Assembly (NCBI GenBank): GCA_945876035.1
Contig: CAMCMU010000004.1
Location: 87,694 to 151,693, forward strand
DNA: 64,000 bases
Direction: 5' to 3'
Source of the DNA: Schlesneria paludicola DSM 18645
GTDB taxonomy: Bacteria; Planctomycetota; Planctomycetia; Planctomycetales; Planctomycetaceae
This document shows, piece after piece, positions 46,301 to 55,269 of this stretch. The number at the start of each line of letters is the position of its first letter. The first letter of the stretch is position 1. The notes under the pieces are model-generated. The model had not been told where the DNA came from and did no database searches. It saw only the letters and a program-made list of their open reading frames with translations. The translations under genes were made by a program, and so were the position numbers.

Positions 46301-46709
46301 CGGTCGGCGACTTTTTCTTGACAGTGACTCCTCGACGTCGCACCAGTTCCGGTAACAGGGCTTGGGCGAGGTTGACTCTATTCTGGACCAGCACTTGTGC
46401 CAGATTTAAATCGGTTCCGGGGCGAAACGTTACGGTCAGTGTGTAGCGACCATCGTTCGTACATTGAGAACTCATGTACATCATCTCTTCGACACCGTTG
46501 ACCTGCTGCTCGATCGGAGAGGCCACGGTATCGGTCAAAACCTGCGCGTTGGCGCCGGGATAATTTGCCGAAACTTCGACAGTCGGCGGCGTGATTTCTG
46601 GGTATTGCGTGACCGGCAGAGTCAACACGGCGATGCCGCCCGCCAGTGTGATGATGATGGACAACACGGCGGCGAATATTGGGCGATCAATGAAGAACCG
46701 GGCAAACAT
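43383..46709 (-). CDS. HAE1-family RND efflux pump, second of a tandem pair
   Basis: 1108 aa. AcrB-type layout: N-terminal FFIDRPIFAAVLSIIITLAG, porter domain with EQQVNGVEEMMYMSS and LGQRDYSMRVWLDP, proton-relay Asp pair in IGIVVDDAIVVVEAIEHH (TM4), and the TM10 Lys in GLACKNSILIVEFARAG. FIPAQDKGYLLVNVQLPD opens the second half. It should export hydrophobic or cationic compounds from the inner membrane, driven by protons. Compared with its neighbour it has about 55 extra residues in the central cytoplasmic loop between TM6 and TM7, containing two hydrophobic runs (LGLIIAGGWATSALLPG, MAWGVAGALALWPL). It starts 21 nt after the first pump gene, so the two are cotranscribed. The two proteins are clear paralogues. 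Confidence 0.93.
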   Translation of the reverse strand: MFARFFIDRPIFAAVLSIIITLAGGIAVLTLPVTQYPEITPPTVEVSANYPGANAQVLTDTVASPIEQQVNGVEEMMYMSSQCTNDGRYTLTVTFRPGTDLNLAQVLVQNRVNLAQALLPELVRRRGVTVKKKSPTVLMIINLVSTDGSRDSLYLSNYATIQLRDELSRLPGVGDISFLGQRDYSMRVWLDPQQLAGRNLSSTDVIRAIEQQNVQVAAGQIGQPPAPPNQVFQYTLTTLGRLSDAKQFGDIVLKTDGDGRITRLHDVARVELGALDYDQICTLNQRPSVALSMYQLPGSNALEIARQVRAKMKELQSRFPSGVDYAIAYDTTPFVDESIREVFVTLRDAIILVAVVVLIFLQGWRAAVIPLIAVPVAIIGTFAAMAVCGFSLNTLTLFGLVLAIGIVVDDAIVVVEAIEHHIETGKSPRDAAIAAMDEVSGPVIAVGLVLTAVFIPCLFITGIVGQFFQQFAVTIAISTVISTFNSLTLSPALAVLLLRPRGEKIAEPLPRLGLIIAGGWATSALLPGSLDPWFGTPELESIPGHTSLFLRMAWGVAGALALWPLSRPLNRLFGEGFALFNRVFQLVTNGYIRAVGRLLQFSMVVAVLYCGLLYVTWQQFDSAPTGFIPAQDKGYLLVNVQLPDSAALERTMRVMQQIEEIAGKSPGVRHTMAISGQSLIINAKAPNFGTLYVILDDFDHRSPQGLSSAVIARTLQASLDQSISNAIVNIFGAPVIDGLGTSGGFRLVIEDRGDLGLAALQTVNDRIVQQGAEIGGLTDLFSSFRGNTPWLSLDIDRDAVKLRHVSLAEVFSTLQVNFGSFYVNDINRFGRTWQVNVQADAKYRMTNDDLKRVYLRSDVGSMVPLASVVTVREATGPTILNRYNLYSSAIVSANPAVGTSSGQALERLARVAQECISPSMRTEWTELALLQQNVSQTAMFAFLLAVILVFLVLAAQYESWALPLAVILVVPMCLLCSVAGVLTAGFDITIFTQIGFVVLVGLACKNSILIVEFARAGHDRGLSCRQATLDACKLRLRPIVMTSLAFVIGVVPLMIGQGAGAEMHNTLGTAVFYGMLGVTLFGVFLTPVFFFLIQRVADWTRRRGEDRQ

Positions 46710-46730
46710 GACGACAAATTCCTGAAGACT

Positions 46731-49700
46731 TCAAGGGGCATCATCTGTGGGGGGACGACGAGACAGTCGTCCCCAGACAACAGATTCGGCCCACCGAACA
46801 ACGGTCACCATCCCGGCCCGAGTCGCCGAAAACATCTGACGCGTCGAATCACGGTTCACATGGTCGATGACATAAAAGAAGACCGGGGTCAGCAAGACGC
46901 CAAAAAAGGTGACTCCCAGCATGCCACTGAAGACAGCAATTCCCAAAGCCTGCCGCATTTCCGATCCCGCACCTCGGGCGAAGACAAACGGAACAACACC
47001 GAGAATAAAGGCCAACGAGGTCATCAGGATCGGCCGCAAACGCAAGTGGCAGGCATCGAGTGTGGCTTGGACTCGATCGACTCCTTGATCACGCCGGTAC
47101 TTGGCGAACTCCACGATCAAGATGGAGTTCTTGCAGGCCAAACCCATCAGCACCACAAAACCGATCTGCGTAAAAATATTGATCTCACGTCCGGCAAGCG
47201 CTACTCCCGCAATGGAGCACAAGACACACAAGGGAACAACCAGAATGACGGCCAAGGGGAGTGACCAGCTCTCGTACAGAGCCGCCAGAACCAGAAACAC
47301 AAAGGCCACCGACAGGCCGAAGACGATCATTCCCGTATTGCTCGCCTGTCGTTCCAGATAAGTAATCTCAGACCATTCAAAGGACAGAGAGGAAGGGAGT
47401 TCGCGGCGAGCCAGTTGTTCCATGATGGCAATGGCCTGACCGGTACTATAACCGCTGGCCACAGTGCCGGTGATGGCGGCTGAAGGATACATATTATAGC
47501 GTGTCAATACTTGGGGTCCGCTGATTTCGAGTGTTTTCGTGACAGCCCCTAAGGGGACCATCTGACCCCCACGATTGCGGACCTTGAGATTTTCTACGTC
47601 TTCCACTTGGTTGCGAGATTCCGAGTCCGCCTGCACAACCACCTGCCATGTCCGTCCAAAGCAGTTGAAGTCGTTGACATAGCGTGAGCCAAAAAATCCC
47701 TGCAATGTTCCGAACACATCCAGTAAGTTCAGCCCATGTTTTTCACAGGCATCACGATCAACATCGAGAAAGAGTTGCGGTGAGTTGGCTTTGTAGACGG
47801 TTGAAAGGCCGATCAACCCCGCTTGCTTGTTCCCCTGTTCCACCAGCGAGTCGGTGTATTTCTGCAAGTCGCTCAACGAGACATCGCCGCGACTCTCGAT
47901 CATCACCTTGAAGCCCCCTGCCCGTCCCAATCCGCTGACGGCGGGAGGTGGAAAAATCATCACCAGTGCTTCGGGAATCTCTGACTGAAGCTGTTTGCGC
48001 AGACGGGTCACGATGGCATCGCTGCTCAAGAGTGGTTCACGGCGATGCTCGAAGTCATCCAGAATGATGAACATCGATCCGAAATTGGAGCCGTACGCGC
48101 TGAGAACGAAGGAATTGCCCGCGATGGAGTTCACATGCTTGACGCCTGGTGTCGCTAACACGATTTGCTCGATCTGGGCAACTGTATTCCGGGTCCGTTG
48201 TGCGGCTGAAGCATCTGGCAGCTGAATACTGGCAATCAAATAGCCCTTGTCCTGCGCGGGTATGAATCCTGTGGGCAGCTGCAGAAACCCCCAGTATGTG
48301 AGCCCAAGAAGGCTGACGTAAACGGTGAGTACCACCAGAGGAATCCTTAGGAGTTGAGTCACCAGACTCACGTAAGTACGACCCAAAACCTGAAAGCACC
48401 AGTCAAAACCCTGAAAGAACCAGCCCAAGAGGATGTCGAGCAATTTCGTTAGCGGATCGCGTGGGGCGTCTGGAGCTCTCAACAGTAATGCGGCCAGCGC
48501 GGGGCTGAGTGTCAGCGAATTGATGGTAGAGAGGATGGTCGAGACGGCGATCGTTAACGCGAATTGCCGAAAAAATTGACCGACAATTCCGGAAATAAAC
48601 ATGCAGGGAACGAAGACCGCCGACAGAACAAATCCGACGGCGATCACCGGTCCAGAAACTTCGCTCATGGCCGCGATTGCGGCAGCGCGCGGCAGCAATC
48701 CTTTTCGAATGTGATGCTCGATCGCCTCGACCACAACGATCGCGTCGTCCACAACAATCCCGATCGCGAGCACAAGCCCGAAGAGCGTCAGGTTGTTGAG
48801 ACTGAATCCGGCCCAGGCCATCGCGGCGAATGTCCCAATGATCGCCACCGGAACGGCGATCAAGGGGATGATTGCGGCCCTCCATCCCTTCAAGAACACC
48901 AAAACCACGATGGCCACCAGCAGGGTGGCATCGCGCAGGGCCACGAAGACTTCATGAATCGAATCGCGGATGAAGGGTGTCGTATCGTAACCAATTTCGT
49001 ACTTAACGCCCTCTGGAAAATCAGCGGACAAGGCATTCATCTTAGATTTGATTTCGTCGGCTGTGGCCAGTGCGTTGGCGTTGGGCAGTTGAAAGATGGC
49101 GATCCCCACCGTCGGACTGCCGTCAAACCGATTGGCAACATCTTGGATTCTTGGCCCGAGTTCGATACGGGCGACGTCTTTGAGTCGAATTAGCCTGTGA
49201 TCAGAAGTCACCCGCAGAATGATCTCGCCGAATTCGTCGGGTGTTTTCAGGCGTCCCCGCGTTGTCAGAGGAAATTGCCATGCCTGTCCGTTGCTTGATG
49301 GTGGCTGGCCAAGTTGCCCGGTGGCGGGTTGAAAGTTTTGTTCTCGCAACGCTGATTGCACATCGAGTACGGTTAAATTTCGTTCAGCTAAGATCTCGGG
49401 ATTTAACCAGACACGCATGCTGTAGTCGCGTTGTCCGAAGACGAGGACTTCGCTGATACCGGGAAGGCGAGCCAGCTCATCACGCACGTGCAGCAAGGCA
49501 TAGTTGCTGAGGTAGAGTTGGTCGTAACGCGCACTCGGTGAACTCAGATTGACGGTCAGCAGGATGTCCGGAGCTCGTTTCTTCGTCACGACACCGGTTT
49601 GCCGCACGACATCAGGCAGCATGGGCAATGCCAAGCTCACGCGATTTTGCACGAGCACCTGCGCCAAATTGAGATTCACACCGGGCTTGAAAGTTACGGT

Positions 49701-49973
49701 CAACGTGTACGACCCGTCATTCGTGCTCTGAGAAGCCATATACAGCATGTTTTCAACGCCGTTGACCTGTTGTTCAATCGGTGCGGCCACGGTCTGGCTC
49801 ACCACGGCGGAACTGGCGCCGGGATAGTTGCAGTCGATCTGAATCGTCGGTGGAGCGACCGGCGGATACTGGGCAATGGGCAGTCGTTGCAGCGCAATTG
49901 CTCCCGCCAGCGTGATCAGCAGGGAAATCACCGCGGCAAAAATCGGTCTGTCGATAAAGAACCGCGAGAGCAT
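46731..49973 (-). CDS. HAE1-family RND efflux pump, first of a tandem pair
   Basis: 1080 aa. Same architecture as its downstream paralogue: FFIDRPIFAAVISLLITLAG, EQQVNGVENMLYMASQ, FGQRDYSMRVWLNP, TM4 relay IGIVVDDAIVVVEAIEHHIR, FIPAQDKGYLIASIQLPD and TM10 GLACKNSILIVEFAKYR. All proton-relay residues are kept. It lies 103 nt after the adaptor gene and 21 nt before the second pump. One adaptor with two pump genes recalls MdtABC/MuxABC, where two different RND proteins form a mixed trimer; whether these two do so is inference. No outer-membrane factor gene is present. Confidence 0.94.
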   Translation of the reverse strand: MLSRFFIDRPIFAAVISLLITLAGAIALQRLPIAQYPPVAPPTIQIDCNYPGASSAVVSQTVAAPIEQQVNGVENMLYMASQSTNDGSYTLTVTFKPGVNLNLAQVLVQNRVSLALPMLPDVVRQTGVVTKKRAPDILLTVNLSSPSARYDQLYLSNYALLHVRDELARLPGISEVLVFGQRDYSMRVWLNPEILAERNLTVLDVQSALREQNFQPATGQLGQPPSSNGQAWQFPLTTRGRLKTPDEFGEIILRVTSDHRLIRLKDVARIELGPRIQDVANRFDGSPTVGIAIFQLPNANALATADEIKSKMNALSADFPEGVKYEIGYDTTPFIRDSIHEVFVALRDATLLVAIVVLVFLKGWRAAIIPLIAVPVAIIGTFAAMAWAGFSLNNLTLFGLVLAIGIVVDDAIVVVEAIEHHIRKGLLPRAAAIAAMSEVSGPVIAVGFVLSAVFVPCMFISGIVGQFFRQFALTIAVSTILSTINSLTLSPALAALLLRAPDAPRDPLTKLLDILLGWFFQGFDWCFQVLGRTYVSLVTQLLRIPLVVLTVYVSLLGLTYWGFLQLPTGFIPAQDKGYLIASIQLPDASAAQRTRNTVAQIEQIVLATPGVKHVNSIAGNSFVLSAYGSNFGSMFIILDDFEHRREPLLSSDAIVTRLRKQLQSEIPEALVMIFPPPAVSGLGRAGGFKVMIESRGDVSLSDLQKYTDSLVEQGNKQAGLIGLSTVYKANSPQLFLDVDRDACEKHGLNLLDVFGTLQGFFGSRYVNDFNCFGRTWQVVVQADSESRNQVEDVENLKVRNRGGQMVPLGAVTKTLEISGPQVLTRYNMYPSAAITGTVASGYSTGQAIAIMEQLARRELPSSLSFEWSEITYLERQASNTGMIVFGLSVAFVFLVLAALYESWSLPLAVILVVPLCVLCSIAGVALAGREINIFTQIGFVVLMGLACKNSILIVEFAKYRRDQGVDRVQATLDACHLRLRPILMTSLAFILGVVPFVFARGAGSEMRQALGIAVFSGMLGVTFFGVLLTPVFFYVIDHVNRDSTRQMFSATRAGMVTVVRWAESVVWGRLSRRPPTDDAP

Positions 49974-50076
49974 GGCTGTGTCTTCAACGTGATCGTTTAG
50001 CGTCGGGTGGCGATCGATGAACTCGCCGGCGCAGAAATCACACCGTCATTTCCCACGGGAAAAGATCGGGTGCGTC

Positions 50077-51369
50077 TCATTTTTCAATGTCCTTCGGTGA
50101 GTTGGACAAGACATTCTCGGGTGTCGGAAGAGCGATCTGGGGACTTGACTTCGGCGACACTTTCTGACCGGAGCGGACTCGTTGTAGTCCGGAAACAATC
50201 ACCCGGTCTTTGTCGCTGAGCTCACCTTCTACAAGCCGCCATCCGGCCTGCTGTATTCCGACCGACACGCGTCTGACAACGACTTCTTCATTGTCATTCA
50301 GCACAGACACAATTCTCTGACCCTGATCGGAGCCCAAAGATTCTTCGGGAACGAACAATCCGATGCGCGCGTTTCCGATTGGCATGCGACAACGGACAAT
50401 CAGCCCGGGGAGCAAAAGTAAGCTTCCATTGTCGATCGTGGCGCGTGCTCGGAGTGTCCCCGTGAGTGGGTCGAGGGCGTTGTCCGTAAAATCGATGATC
50501 CCAACAATCGAGAAGTTCGATTCATTGGCGAGAGACAGTCGAACTTCCAGTTTCTGCTCCGCCGGTTTTTGCATTTCACCGGACAGGATCATCTGTCGCA
50601 GTCGCAGAACGGTTCGTTCGTCGATTTCAAAGTAAGCCCGCATCGGATCCACAGTACCAATGGTCGCCAGCAAGCTATCGTCGATCTGTACCAGATTTCC
50701 TGCATCGACGAGACGCCGGCTGATTTTTCCTTTGACCGGCGAGCGAATCTGAGTGAAATTCAAGTGCAGTTGAGCGAGGGTCTCGGTTGACTCAGCGATG
50801 CGTTGAGCCGCTTCGGCTTCGGCATGATCGAATTCCATGAGATCGAAGTCCTGCTGTGTGACGACTCGGTTTTCAATCAGCTGTCGGCCGCGTTCTACTT
50901 GCCGAGCCATTCGCATCACACGTGACTTTGCCTGTTGGACAGAGGCCTTGGCCCGGGCGACCTCGGCGGCGTAAGTCCGTGGGTCAATGACGGCGAGCAA
51001 ATCGCCGACCGCCACGTCCGCTCCATCCCGAAACAGCACCTGATCGAGATACCCGCTGACACGTGCGCGAATTTCAATGACTTCCGACGCTTCCAAGCGT
51101 CCGGTGAATTCTTCGAACGGCGAATACTCACGTGCGACGGGATTGACGATCGTGACTTCCGGAAGAGACGGGGTCGTGACCGTTCCCTGTGGCGAAGTGG
51201 GGCGGCAGCCGGAAAACAGAAACAGCAGAGCGACTAAGGGCCAAACCCGGCACGCCCCCCCCCACTCCTGAACGGCGTCCTCGCTCGAAACATTCCACGT
51301 GTCACACGTCAACAATCTGCCATCCTCATCACAAGGTACCGTCCTCAAACCACATCGGCTCCGGATCAA
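50077..51369 (-). CDS. RND efflux periplasmic adaptor lipoprotein; start frame disrupted at a G9 tract
   Basis: 430 codons as an open frame, but the true start is uncertain. Adaptor (MFP) marks: ARVSGYLDQVLFRDGADVAV, GDLLAVIDPRTYAAEVARAK, a helical hairpin (about residues 140-200), and FTQIRSPVKGKISRRLVDAG. It has a lipobox, LLFLFSGC. In the present frame the only start codons before the lipobox are TTGs, and the N-terminus would be long and uncharged. ATG at 51291-51293 would give MFRARTPFRS then the hydrophobic core, an ideal lipoprotein signal, but a run of nine G (51255-51263) puts it one base out of frame. Ten G would restore it; seven also would. So the gene may be phase-variable and drawn in the OFF state, or a G was lost in sequencing. 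It is first in the efflux operon. Confidence 0.85.
   Translation of the reverse strand: MIRSRCGLRTVPCDEDGRLLTCDTWNVSSEDAVQEWGGACRVWPLVALLFLFSGCRPTSPQGTVTTPSLPEVTIVNPVAREYSPFEEFTGRLEASEVIEIRARVSGYLDQVLFRDGADVAVGDLLAVIDPRTYAAEVARAKASVQQAKSRVMRMARQVERGRQLIENRVVTQQDFDLMEFDHAEAEAAQRIAESTETLAQLHLNFTQIRSPVKGKISRRLVDAGNLVQIDDSLLATIGTVDPMRAYFEIDERTVLRLRQMILSGEMQKPAEQKLEVRLSLANESNFSIVGIIDFTDNALDPLTGTLRARATIDNGSLLLLPGLIVRCRMPIGNARIGLFVPEESLGSDQGQRIVSVLNDNEEVVVRRVSVGIQQAGWRLVEGELSDKDRVIVSGLQRVRSGQKVSPKSSPQIALPTPENVLSNSPKDIEK
51255..51263. repeat. Homopolymeric tract of nine C (nine G on the coding strand) in the adaptor gene
   Basis: It lies between the candidate ATG (51293) and the signal-peptide core of the RND adaptor. 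With 9 G the ATG frame ends at a TAG a few codons later (near 51236); with 7 or 10 G it joins the adaptor frame. Confidence 0.9.
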
Positions 51370-51932
51370 TCAATTCACCATGCCTCAGCGTGGCCTGCAG
51401 TCGGACGTCGAACACGCCTCGGTTGACGAGGATCTGTTGTGCGACCGACGCACACGAATTTTAGTAGTGTGGCATCTCTCGTGCGCGTGTGTCCAGAGAC
51501 CGTCTCGAGATTCGAGTTTTGCTTCAGACACCGTCTGTGGCCGCCCACCGAACGGGTCGTCATTTTTTGTGGCACGATCGGTCACTCCTCGTTAAAAACA
51601 CATCGTCGTCAAAGTCTTGACCCTCGCGGCACGCGACATCAAGCGGCTTGTTTGGGAAGCCGAAGACGCATGAAACAACAGGGCAGACCGTTTGAGACTG
51701 TGGTCGTTTTTTTCGTGACCGGCATCGCCACTCTCTTTTGGGGAAACATTGGATCCCGACAGACAAGAACGCTGTAGAAGGAGGCTTGCGTTGAGTGGTC
51801 TTGTGGCGGAGTGATACGGTGTCCCCGATTTTTTGAAGGGAACCTCGTCTTGTCACACGAAGATCTTCTGACCTACGATCCCGCCCAGACCGCAATCCGC
51901 TATTGCCTTGGACCTGATACCCGGAGATCGAC
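51370..51932. other. 563-bp divergent intergenic region
   Basis: It lies between the efflux operon (minus) and the secreted unknown protein (plus) and should contain both promoters. Frames inside are Arg/Thr-rich chance frames in overlapping registers. No regulator gene (TetR-, MarR-type) is present, although such a gene often flanks RND operons. Confidence 0.45.
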
Positions 51933-53081
51933 ATGCTGCATCACGGAACTTTCCGGTTTCTCTGCTGTGTTGTGGTGTTGCTCGTTGGACAGCCAGAGTG
52001 TGTGAAGGCTCAACCAAGCACTGGGAGGATCCGATCAACTGCGACCGGACGAGTTCCGGATTTGGCCGGCCGGGTTGGGCCGCGCATGACGTTTGTTGAA
52101 GTCAAACTGCTCGTCGGCACGGATGGTGGCGCGTTGCACTCCCAACGCTGGCTCAAGGTGCTGGAAGCACTGGATGTCTCACTCCAAATTGTGAAAGCCG
52201 AACTTGACGAAGTCCCCGCCGTGCGGGAGAGAACGGTGGGCACGCTGCGTTACGTCACCGCCATCGGCACGCTCGATCGATCGGGAAACATTTCTTTCCC
52301 AGGCAGACTCTTTACAGCATCAGACGGAGCCCGACTGAAGGAATGGATCGAGGAACTTCGTACCTATGGGGCCCAAGGGTCTCCAGAAGGGCAGGAGTTA
52401 TGGGGGCTTTCCAAGGAGCAGTTTGGACTCGTTTTTGAGAGTTTGGAAAAAATAGTCGATACCGAGTTGATGGGCCAGCCCATTCGCGTCGCGGTCTCGA
52501 GGTTGCCTCTTTCCGAGCAGTATCCGATTCAGTGGAGTCAGGCAGCCAGTGATACTTTAAATGCAAAATCGGCTCCGGGGACTGTGCGACAGGAGGTTCG
52601 GGGTTTCAGTACGGGAACGGCGCTGGCGATTGCCTTGAATGATTGCGGTCTCTGCTTTCGTCCTCGTCGGACGGCCGAGGGGACGCTGGGATTATTGATC
52701 GACCCTGTCAGCCTGCACCGCGATTTCTGGAACGTTGGATGGCCGCTTCAAAAACAACGAATTAAGGCGGCGCCGAAGTTCTTTGCAATCACAACGATTG
52801 AGCTAGACGACGTCACGCTCAGCGATGTGTTTGGTGCCGTCTCGGAATTATCCGAAACCCCTGTGATGATCGACTACGCGGCACTTGATGCCCATCAGAT
52901 CGATCCGACAACGTTAAAGGTTTCGTTCAAACGCGCACAGACATCATGGAGCCTGGCACTCAAGCAAATGGTGGTTCCACAAAAGCTCTCGCGTGAAATT
53001 TGGCAGGACGAAGCGGGACGAACGTTTGTTTGGATCACCACGAACCGGCCCCTCAGCCGTTCCAAGCACGCGGTCCAATAA
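51933..53081 (+). CDS. Secreted protein of unknown function
   Basis: 382 aa from ATG 51933 (GGAG at 51923-51926, 6-nt spacer). The N-terminus is a signal peptide, RFLCCVVVLLVGQPECVKAQ. The remainder is soluble. I do not recognise the family. The C-terminal 100 residues (LDDVTLSDVFGAVSELSETP, VMIDYAALDAHQIDPTTLKV, SWSLALKQMV, GRTFVWITTNR) have the beta-alpha-beta pattern of short secretin/TonB N-terminal-like (STN) domains, where a V-T-L strand, a helix and an I-D strand repeat; that is a weak resemblance. It is likely an envelope protein. It is monocistronic, facing the accC gene. Confidence 0.6.
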   Translation: MLHHGTFRFLCCVVVLLVGQPECVKAQPSTGRIRSTATGRVPDLAGRVGPRMTFVEVKLLVGTDGGALHSQRWLKVLEALDVSLQIVKAELDEVPAVRERTVGTLRYVTAIGTLDRSGNISFPGRLFTASDGARLKEWIEELRTYGAQGSPEGQELWGLSKEQFGLVFESLEKIVDTELMGQPIRVAVSRLPLSEQYPIQWSQAASDTLNAKSAPGTVRQEVRGFSTGTALAIALNDCGLCFRPRRTAEGTLGLLIDPVSLHRDFWNVGWPLQKQRIKAAPKFFAITTIELDDVTLSDVFGAVSELSETPVMIDYAALDAHQIDPTTLKVSFKRAQTSWSLALKQMVVPQKLSREIWQDEAGRTFVWITTNRPLSRSKHAVQ

Positions 53082-53183
53082 AGAAATGCAGAAATGGCGA
53101 ATCCGGAAGATTCGGTTGGGCCTCTGGAAACGCACCCGCATTAGGTTGACAGGGAGAGGGGGGGGGGCCAAGTCCGAACCAAT

Positions 53184-54530
53184 TCATTTTGCGAGCAGTG
53201 TTTGCTCGATGAATGTTGTGTGCATACGGCCCTCGACGAAGGCGGAATCATTCAAAATTCGTTTGAGCAACGGTATTGTTGTCTTGATTCCCTCAACCAC
53301 AAATTCGTCCAGACAGCGTTTGAGACATGCGACGGCTTCAGGTCGGGTCGGTTTGTGGACAATCAGTTTGCCGATCATGGAGTCATAGTAAGGTCCAACC
53401 ACATAGCCTTCATGAACGTGGGAATCCCAGCGGACTCCGTGGCCACCGGGAACTCGCAATTTGGTGATACGACCGGGCGATCCGCGGAAGTCATTGTCCG
53501 GATCTTCGGCATTAATCCGGACTTCGATGGCCGCACCGTGACAGGGAATGTTGCGTTGCTTCCACGGCAACGGCTCCTTGGAGGCAATTCGGATCTGCTG
53601 TTGAATCAAGTCAATTCCGGTGACCATCTCGGTCACCGGATGTTCGACTTGGATCCGGGCATTGACCTCAATGAAATAAAACCGATTCTCCTGATCCACG
53701 ATGAACTCGACCGTTCCGGCATTGGTGTAGTTGGCGGCTTTGACCAACCGTACCGCGGCCTTGCAGATATCGTCACGAACCGCTTGAGGAAGATTTGGTG
53801 CGGGTGACTCCTCGATCAGTTTTTGATGTCGACGTTGCGTGGAGCAGTCTCTTTCCCACAAGTGGACCACGTCGCCATGGTGGTCAGCGAGGATTTGGAC
53901 CTCCACGTGCCGCGGATTTTCAACATACTTTTCGAGATACACACCGGAATTATTGAAGGCCTTTTCGGCTTCCATGGCCGCCTGTTTCAATCCGGTCTTC
54001 AGAGAAATGTCGTTGCGGGCCACGCGCATTCCCTTGCCGCCGCCGCCAGCCGTTGCCTTGATCAACAGCGGATAACCAATTTTAGCGGCGATGGCCAGTG
54101 CCGCCTCCTCGCTGTGGATTAAACCATCGCTGCCGGGAACGAGATTCACTTTTGCCTGCTTGGCGATCTCTTTAGCCGAAACTTTGTCCCCGACCTTGGC
54201 CATCGCCTCTACCGAAGGGCCGATAAATTCAATGTTACAACTGCGACAGACTTCGGCGAAATGTTCGTTCTCTGACAGGAATCCGTAGCCCGGATGAATG
54301 GCCTGAACGTTGCCGATTTCGGCTGCACTGATAATGTTTTTGATCAGTAAATAGCTTCCCGACGCCTGAGCAGGTCCGATACAGATCGATTCATTCGCGA
54401 GCTTCAAATAGTCGGCTCCGCGATCGGCTTCACTGCAAACGGCCACCGAACCAATGCCCATTTCCCGACAAGCACGCAAGATGCGCAGCGCGATCTCGCC
54501 TCGATTCGCGACTAGGATGCGTTGAAACAT
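53184..54530 (-). CDS. accC: Acetyl-CoA carboxylase, biotin carboxylase subunit
   Basis: 448 aa, starting at ATG 54530. N-terminal [20 protein letters not shown], then [20 protein letters not shown]-grasp glycine loop [15 protein letters not shown], and catalytic [20 protein letters not shown]. It uses ATP and bicarbonate to carboxylate biotin on AccB, the first step of fatty-acid synthesis. Length equals the E. coli enzyme (449 aa). It follows accB by 170 nt and ends in a convergent gap with a G10 run (53158-53167). Confidence 0.97.
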   Translation of the reverse strand: MFQRILVANRGEIALRILRACREMGIGSVAVCSEADRGADYLKLANESICIGPAQASGSYLLIKNIISAAEIGNVQAIHPGYGFLSENEHFAEVCRSCNIEFIGPSVEAMAKVGDKVSAKEIAKQAKVNLVPGSDGLIHSEEAALAIAAKIGYPLLIKATAGGGGKGMRVARNDISLKTGLKQAAMEAEKAFNNSGVYLEKYVENPRHVEVQILADHHGDVVHLWERDCSTQRRHQKLIEESPAPNLPQAVRDDICKAAVRLVKAANYTNAGTVEFIVDQENRFYFIEVNARIQVEHPVTEMVTGIDLIQQQIRIASKEPLPWKQRNIPCHGAAIEVRINAEDPDNDFRGSPGRITKLRVPGGHGVRWDSHVHEGYVVGPYYDSMIGKLIVHKPTRPEAVACLKRCLDEFVVEGIKTTIPLLKRILNDSAFVEGRMHTTFIEQTLLAK

Positions 54531-54700
54531 GCGGGAGACGATCTGTGCTGGGGTACAGGAATAGCCGAGTGGTGATCAAGTCGCCTAGGCAAAAAACAGG
54601 TAAAACGTCGGCGACAGAGTCTTCATGTGTGGGCCTCAGTTCCAATGTGTTTGAGGTCCATCAGTACGGAACGGAATCGTGGGAGACTTGGTCGGTGATT

Positions 54701-55192
54701 TCAGGGACGTACACGAAACAGAGGTTGACCAAATTCGATCGCGTCGCCGCTGTTGACAAGGATGGCCGTAATCGTCCCGCTCACCTCGGCGGGAATCTGA
54801 TTAAAGACTTTCATGGCTTCCAGAAGGCAGACAATCGTTTCGGATGTGACAACCGAACCGACAGTGACGAATGGTGGCTCCCCCGGTGAAGGCGAAGCGT
54901 AATAGGTGCCAACCGTTGGGCTCTTGATGTCAATTAATCCGGACGATTCAGAGGCCACCGCTGGCGGTGGCCCAAACATCGGAGCGGCAGCCGCGATCGG
55001 AGCGTTGGAAGCTGCCGGGATTATCTGTGGGATGGCGTGACTCACCTGGACTGGCCCACGACGAAGCCGCCACTGTTCCTCACCGCGGCGCAGATTGACT
55101 TCACTCAATCCGTGTTTTTCCATCATCTGGACCAGCTGTTGTAGCTTTTCGAGATCAAACGAAGTGTTCCCGGAAGCCGTCTCTTCAGACAT
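54701..55192 (-). CDS. accB: Acetyl-CoA carboxylase, biotin carboxyl carrier protein
   Basis: 163 aa. The C-terminal biotinyl domain starts near IKSPTVGTYYASPSPGEPP and contains the biotinylated Lys128 in CLLEAMKVFNQIPAE. The N-terminal helix (DLEKLQQLVQMMEKHGLSEV) and an Ala/Pro-rich linker (residues 50-82) are typical. It carries CO2 between AccC and the carboxyltransferase. A C8 run (55201-55208) lies just upstream of the start on the coding strand as GGGGGGGG, 9-16 nt before ATG, where the ribosome site would be. Confidence 0.95.
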   Translation of the reverse strand: MSEETASGNTSFDLEKLQQLVQMMEKHGLSEVNLRRGEEQWRLRRGPVQVSHAIPQIIPAASNAPIAAAAPMFGPPPAVASESSGLIDIKSPTVGTYYASPSPGEPPFVTVGSVVTSETIVCLLEAMKVFNQIPAEVSGTITAILVNSGDAIEFGQPLFRVRP

Positions 55193-55269
55193 GCAATTAA
55201 CCCCCCCCTCAACACGAGTCTAATGTTAGGTCGGAATCGGAATACCAGTTCCCAAACACACACGACCAA

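Noticed and set aside
1101..55208. C/G homopolymers of 8-10 bases at 1101, 12636, 25718, 37981, 53158 and 55201 as a genome-wide switch system
   Set aside because: A rough estimate from base composition predicts about five such runs in 64 kb by chance, close to what is seen. Only the run in the RND adaptor gene has a clear frame consequence.
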